NCBI RefSeq assembly: GCF_001522545.3
Contig: NC_031768.1
Span: forward strand, 91,188,230 to 91,252,229
Length of the DNA: 64,000 bases
Source of the DNA: Parus major
Taxonomy: Eukaryota > Chordata > Aves > Passeriformes > Paridae
Reading direction: 5' to 3'
Shown here: positions 59,460 to 64,000 of the stretch, in pieces
How the letters are laid out: each line of letters begins with the position of its first letter
How positions within the stretch are numbered: position 1 is the stretch's first letter
Notes under the pieces: model-generated
Told to the model about the DNA's origin: nothing
Database searches by the model: none
What the model saw: only the letters and a program-made list of their open reading frames with translations
Translations under genes and position numbers: made by a program

Positions 59460-61570
59460 AGTATCTTCCACAGGAAGGTTTTGGTATAGGGATGAGAAAG
59501 GGAGGAATAAAGAATGTTCTTCCCTTACACTGGTTTTTCAGGTGCTGCTGACAAGCTCAGTAAATATTTTAAAGTTTTCTCCTCTTATGTAGACAATCTT
59601 GGAAAATCACCTGCTTATGTAAATCTGTTGGGCTAGAAACTTAAATTAACCACTATGTTGGCTACTGGTGGAGGAAGATAAACAACAGTGATCAATCAAG
59701 CTCAGGAAAATCCCATTTGTGTGACTCTGTGAGCCCCAGGAAGTGGTTCCATCCCTCTCTGTACTTACCCAGACAGAATGTGTTTACTGACAGTAGTCAA
59801 AGGTATGAGCTGAAAGGAATTTCCCTGTACCACAGGTGATTGCCTTGGCCAGGGGAGCCAGGGTTTCCCCTGCCTTCCTCATTTTACCCACAGATGTTGG
59901 AAGCCTGATCCTATGGGGATCTCTTCCCCTTCCTGGGGCAGGAATACTAAGGTCTCAGTTGTCACCCATTGGATGGCAGCCTTTAGCTCCTCCTATGATG
60001 TTGGAGTTAATTATTCTGTTCACTGGGGATGGTCAGAGTTCCTGGAAAACTGTGTAGGCTGTGCCAAGGTATTTGGTTTGACTTTCACTAAATCATCACC
60101 TCTCCTGAGAAGCCATCAGTGAGTAGGGGTGTTAGTACAGAAGGATTTGGCTTCAAGATACTGTTGTCAAACCTGTTCTTGAGCATTAACAAAATCCTTC
60201 TGGCTGAGCTGTTGCTATGTATCTTTGGAGTTGCCTATCTTCAATCTCTTCATTGTGGAATGAGAAATTCTGTGAGATTTACTCCTAGTACATATGGTGA
60301 CCTCACCATGTCTCCAGTGTCATAAACTCTTGTGTAATCTCTACATCTTTTTCCGCACTTGAAGTCTTATCTATCCAGAATCCCTCCCTACCCTTATTCC
60401 TAAACTACCAAAGAAGGACAGGACACAGATCAGGACAAAGAAAACAAAGGGTGAAGAGCTATCTCTTGACTGTTCCAGCCTCCATTCAACATCAGTGTGT
60501 TCAATGTGAAAGAAAAATCATGCAAGAAGATTCTCAGTTTTGGTGGGACTGTTCCTTTCTGCAGGGCTTCAAAGTGCAAATGAACAAAATGACAAGAAGG
60601 TTGCATCACTGAGTCTTTTTTGCTGCTGGAAAATGTAAGGTTGTGGATTGACCTAAAACACTGTGTAAGAAGACGGTCCGTTGAAAAGTTAAAAAACAGA
60701 ATTTAGGTGGTATTCCCTAAATTTCTAGGGAGGCCTAGTAGTGTTGCTGTTTTAACAAGAAGGATGATACTACATTCAGAGAGAGTGGAGATATCACCTG
60801 AATGATCTCCTTTTGGTGGTACATCAAGGGACATCCCCTCTGAGGTACCTGTCCTTGACACATCACTTGGCATGTCACTGGTCCTAACCAAGGAGATTTC
60901 AGGGAAATACCCTTCCTTGGCATTACAGTGATCCACGCATGTGAAATGGCCACACAGCTTCACTTCAGATGCAGGTGTATTTTTCACTGTTTAGCTATTC
61001 AGCTCTGATTCAAACCTTGTTTGAGCCCTTCAAGGGATTAATATCAGAAATAATGAAAAAAATGCTGCAAACAGCAGAGACCTTATCCTTTATAATTTTA
61101 TTTTCATTTACTTAGCACATTAACAGTGCTAGCCTTGGGTTTAAATTTCGGGGTATTCTCATTTTAGAGGCTTTTAGGAGGGAAGGGTATTTTTCTAGTG
61201 CTTGACCAAATGCCATCGCACATGGAGGAAAATCTACATGTTTATTGAAAACAGCTCAAGTATTGTCAATGGAACATAAATAATTAATTCATAGCCACAT
61301 TCAAAATGGTCATAAAAACTTGCTTTAAAATTTCTTGAATTAGAATTTTTTTTTTTCTGTAAAATTGATTTAGAAGAATAATTGGGAATTCCCTTTTTAT
61401 ATCTTTGAATACAGTTTTAATGATTGTTCTTGTTTAGAATGCTTTTTTATCTTGAGAAATTTATTGAATGAGTTAATCTTGAGGAAAAAAAGGAAGACTG
61501 ACCTAAAGTGGATTTTTAGAATGTTTGCTTAGGAACAAATTTTGAGCATCGATTTTCTGGTTTTCGATTA
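59460..61570. other. Unique non-coding DNA, no gene recognised
   Basis: No recognised feature. A minus frame at 60703-60987 (94 codons) has a fairly balanced amino-acid composition but no family resemblance, and no usable splice acceptor precedes it. Confidence 0.55.
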
Positions 61571-61575
61571 TTAAC

Positions 61576-62102
61576 TCACATACCTGCCTGAAGATCTGGA
61601 AAAAAGAAATCTTTAGACTTAAGATATCTATTACCTGTTATAGCTCTGCTTGTTATATTCACTCTTCTGTCCTCCTCAAGGCCATGTATAGGCTCATGAC
61701 ATTCCGGGCTTGCTCGTAAGTGGTTTTCAGAGCAGCACCTTTCCACTGGTGAACCATGACAATGCCAGTAGATGATGGCATCCTGGATGTCTGCTCTTCC
61801 TCTCAGTGCTCCAATGGCATTAACCCTGTTGCAGATGGTTTGTATCTTGAGTGGGCAGTGCATCCCAAACCAGCACATTTGTGTCCCTGTGCCTTTGGGC
61901 TTGGGCAGGAGAGTTGAACACTGTCTCCATAAACATCTTTGGTAAAGCAGGTCATTAGTTTTTTAAAATGTTTTGCTGTCAAAATAGAAATATTAAGGGA
62001 TGTTTGTTTTCTTTTAGCAACTTCTTTCAGCTTACAGAAAATCTTTCTTTGGTTTTCAGCTTCTAAGGTCTTCCTGGTAGATATACTTGCCATTTTAGAC
62101 AA
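61576..62102 (-). other. Overlapping minus-strand frames with splice-like borders; possible exon or pseudogene
   Basis: One frame (62102-61806) encodes 99 codons with a Lys-rich start, meets a TGA at 61805-61803, and then continues open for 47 further codons to a TGA at 61661-61659. Both halves have protein-like composition. A second frame (61878-61576, 100 codons) overlaps it. A good acceptor (pyrimidine-rich, ending GACAG) would start an exon at 61975 and a donor (CAG/GTAATA) would end it at 61635, but neither frame is open across that whole interval. I recognise no family. It could be a non-coding transcript exon, a gene fragment with one stop, or chance. Confidence 0.2.
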
Positions 62103-62534
62103 CAGGAAAAGTTGGAAAGAAAAATTCTGCTCTTAGCTCGCTAACATCACTGGTGTAAATTTTCTCTTCACTGACATTAGGGCAATGTTTTCATCCTGAG
62201 TGTCTGTGTAGTGCTAGGGAAGGAGGGAATGTGGGAATTTGAATATAGGTAGATGTTTACAGAGGCATAAATGGAAAAAAAAGGCACCAGTTACCGCTGA
62301 AAGGCCATGCCTGCGATTGGTATTTAATTGCTACTTTAGCTTTTTCATTCCTTCTTTTAAACATCTCTGATGATGATTATGTGCAAATAATGATAGCTTC
62401 AGCACACTCTGTATACCACTTCAGGGATGATCAAAAGGAAAAGCTGTGACAACTTCGGTCAGCAGAGACAACAAATTTGATTAAATTTTCTTGAAGGACA
62501 GGTCTGCAATAGAAAAAGGAGCACATTTTTACAC

Positions 62535-62554
62535 TTTTTTTTTTTTTTTTTTTT
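62535..62554 (+). repeat. Poly-T tract, 20 bases
   Basis: T20, preceded by T5-ACAC. The longest mononucleotide run in the window. Confidence 0.9.
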
Positions 62555-62816
62555 CCCCATGATCTTTAACACTTTTTCAAATATTAATTTCCAGCTAACT
62601 CTAATTGGGACATCTACCTCTGCCAGCAAGATTATTTTGGGGATATTAATCATTTTCTCTGTGGTCAGCAGGAGAAGGTGCAGAGCTGAGATCTCTGCTG
62701 CCTGTCCAAGGTTTGAGATAACCTATCAAGTCTTTAGTCATGATGCAAGAAAGCATTTTTAATGCTCTTAATGTTGCTGCCTTTTCCACTCTCATTTGTG
62801 CTGATCCTTACACAGC

Positions 62817-63100
62817 TCTTTCTCATTTGTTTGTGTACCCATTTTTCTGTGTCTGTCTCTCTCTGTCTCAGTCTTTATCTCATTCTCCCATGCATTCTTT
62901 TTGGGTTTTGTCCTCCTTGTGCTTCATCTTTGTCTTAACTTAGTCTCTGTTCTTTCTCTCTTGTTTTTCCCTTCGTCAGTGTGTTTTTCTTTAGACTTTT
63001 TTTTTTCTTTTTGTGCATGCATCTGTCTCATCCTCTGTGCTTTCCCTTCTCTACTCATCCTTTATCTCTTTTCCTACTCTTTCTCTTTTTTCCAATTCCA
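62817..63100. repeat. Long pyrimidine-rich (C+T) tract on the plus strand
   Basis: About 280 bases are dominated by T and C, with repeated CTGTCTCTCT, TTTCTCTCTTG and CCTACTCTTTCTC units. It includes T10 at about 62998-63007. It encodes only Leu/Phe/Ser-rich chance frames. It ends abruptly where the next block begins. Confidence 0.75.
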
Positions 63101-63104
63101 TTAG

Positions 63105-63430
63105 CGAAAGTAGATAATAACTTGTGAATTCAAGTGGAACTTCATTTCTGAAACCGTACACTCGTGCTGGAACCCATTAAGCTCGATAGCGAGAAATGAG
63201 AGAAATCATAATTATCAGGCCAGTAAAATACATGAAACATAAAATTTGTCAGGGAAAGTAATTGAAATTATTGGAGCAGTTGGGTCCTGGTGCTGTGCAG
63301 ACCCTCCGTGATAATGGAAAGGTTACGGGCAATGTTTAGCAATGCTGATGAGGCCCAAGGTGACTCAACACCACCACAGTCAGCAACTTTATGCTCTGCT
63401 TACATTAATTTGCTAATCCATCTTTGGAAA
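63105..63430. promoter_or_regulatory. Candidate conserved non-coding element
   Basis: A sharp change from the pyrimidine tract to balanced, motif-dense sequence: ATTAGCGAAAGTAGATAATA, AACCGTACACTCGTGC, AAGCTCGATAGCGAG, AAATCATAATTATCAGG, AGTAATTGAAATTATTGG, CCTCCGTGATAATGG, GTTACGGGCAATG and ACATTAATTTGCTAATCC. Many retained CpGs, several TAAT cores and no repeat match. One of the two strongest regulatory candidates here; conservation untested. Confidence 0.4.
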
Positions 63431-63439
63431 TGGCCAGGC

Positions 63440-64000
63440 TGAGCAGTGCATCGGGGTTCGCAGAACCCCTCCCAAAGAGCTGGTGCAACCAATGTTGCAA
63501 AACTTTTGCTTTCGTTTTCCCATTACTTCACGTCCCTCTCATCTGCTCCTTTTAACATCTCTTTCTTTTCTCTCTGTATTCTTGCCGTCCATTTCCCACT
63601 GGAGACATTTGAGAGTCTGTCTGTACAGTAACAATATGTCGATTATTTAAAGCTCGTACCAAGACAGTCCCAACCATTTCCCTAGCATTCCCCTCTGAGG
63701 AGCTGTACACCATTGCAAACTACCATGGAAATCCAGGAGCTGTTCCCGATGTTTCCATTCTCTCTTTGTGGTGGGGAAGTTAAATCAAAGGAAACTGAAG
63801 TTGTCAGGATCTGAGCTGAACATAATACATTTGCATCTTTGGCTACACTGTCCCTCTTCTCTCAGCCCTTTGAGTTAATTTTTTGACTATGGAGATAGCA
63901 AGGGCTGTGGCAGAGACAGTGCAGCATTCAGTGCAAGCAGCCAGGGGATTTGTGCCTATGCAAATTCAGTGTATGCTGAGTATCCCTTTGGATTCTGTAT
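63440..64000. other. Unique non-coding DNA, no gene recognised
   Basis: Further unique sequence with a few CpGs (ATATGTCGATTATTTAAAGC at about 63635-63654) that may extend the preceding candidate element. No exon recognised before the window ends. Confidence 0.5.

Noticed and set aside
60703..60987. 94-codon minus frame with balanced composition
   Set aside because: No splice acceptor with a pyrimidine tract, no family resemblance, and a competing overlapping frame.
63440..63480. GGTTCGCAGAACC as a possible tRNA T-arm
   Set aside because: No A-box, acceptor stem or anticodon arm lies at the required distance.

Overview
The window looks like non-coding nuclear DNA from a bird, most likely a member of Neoaves. 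Two repeats support this. One is an antisense 3' end of the avian CR1 LINE near 51.9 kb. The other is a long terminal repeat of the avian ERVL type at 44.4-45.2 kb. The sequence is AT-leaning and CpG-poor. It has no operon-like gene packing, no CpG island, no recognisable RNA gene and no CRISPR array.

I found no protein-coding exon that I can name. The open reading frames (longest 182 codons) have the size and composition expected by chance in 64 kb of such DNA. The window therefore reads as a gene desert or part of a very large intron. Two stretches on the minus strand, near 22.4 kb and 61.6-62.1 kb, are the only places where a reading frame and splice-like signals coincide. Both are weak and are listed as candidates.

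Layout: 0-19 kb is unique sequence with one strong G-quadruplex motif (5987-6023) and two old MIR/L2-like fragments. From 19.2 to 21.2 kb lie two very old CR1 fragments in the same orientation, the second with a decayed reverse-transcriptase region. From 21 to 44 kb the sequence is mostly unique, with several AT-rich blocks that carry homeodomain-like TAAT cores and isolated CpGs and may be conserved non-coding elements (best at 39.35-39.59 kb). At 44.4-45.2 kb is a solitary ERVL-type LTR. At 50.5-52.1 kb is a repeat cluster: an inverted pair of L2/MIR-like fragments, then the avian CR1 whose 3' end is folded into a near-perfect hairpin. From 52 to 64 kb come more candidate conserved blocks, more MIR/L2-like fragments and a 280-bp pyrimidine-rich tract that abuts another candidate conserved block at 63.1 kb.

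There are no genes here to join into a pathway. If the candidate conserved blocks are real, the likely role of the region is long-range regulation of a gene outside the window. That is inference from sequence texture, not from alignment. I did not find a convincing new biological system.
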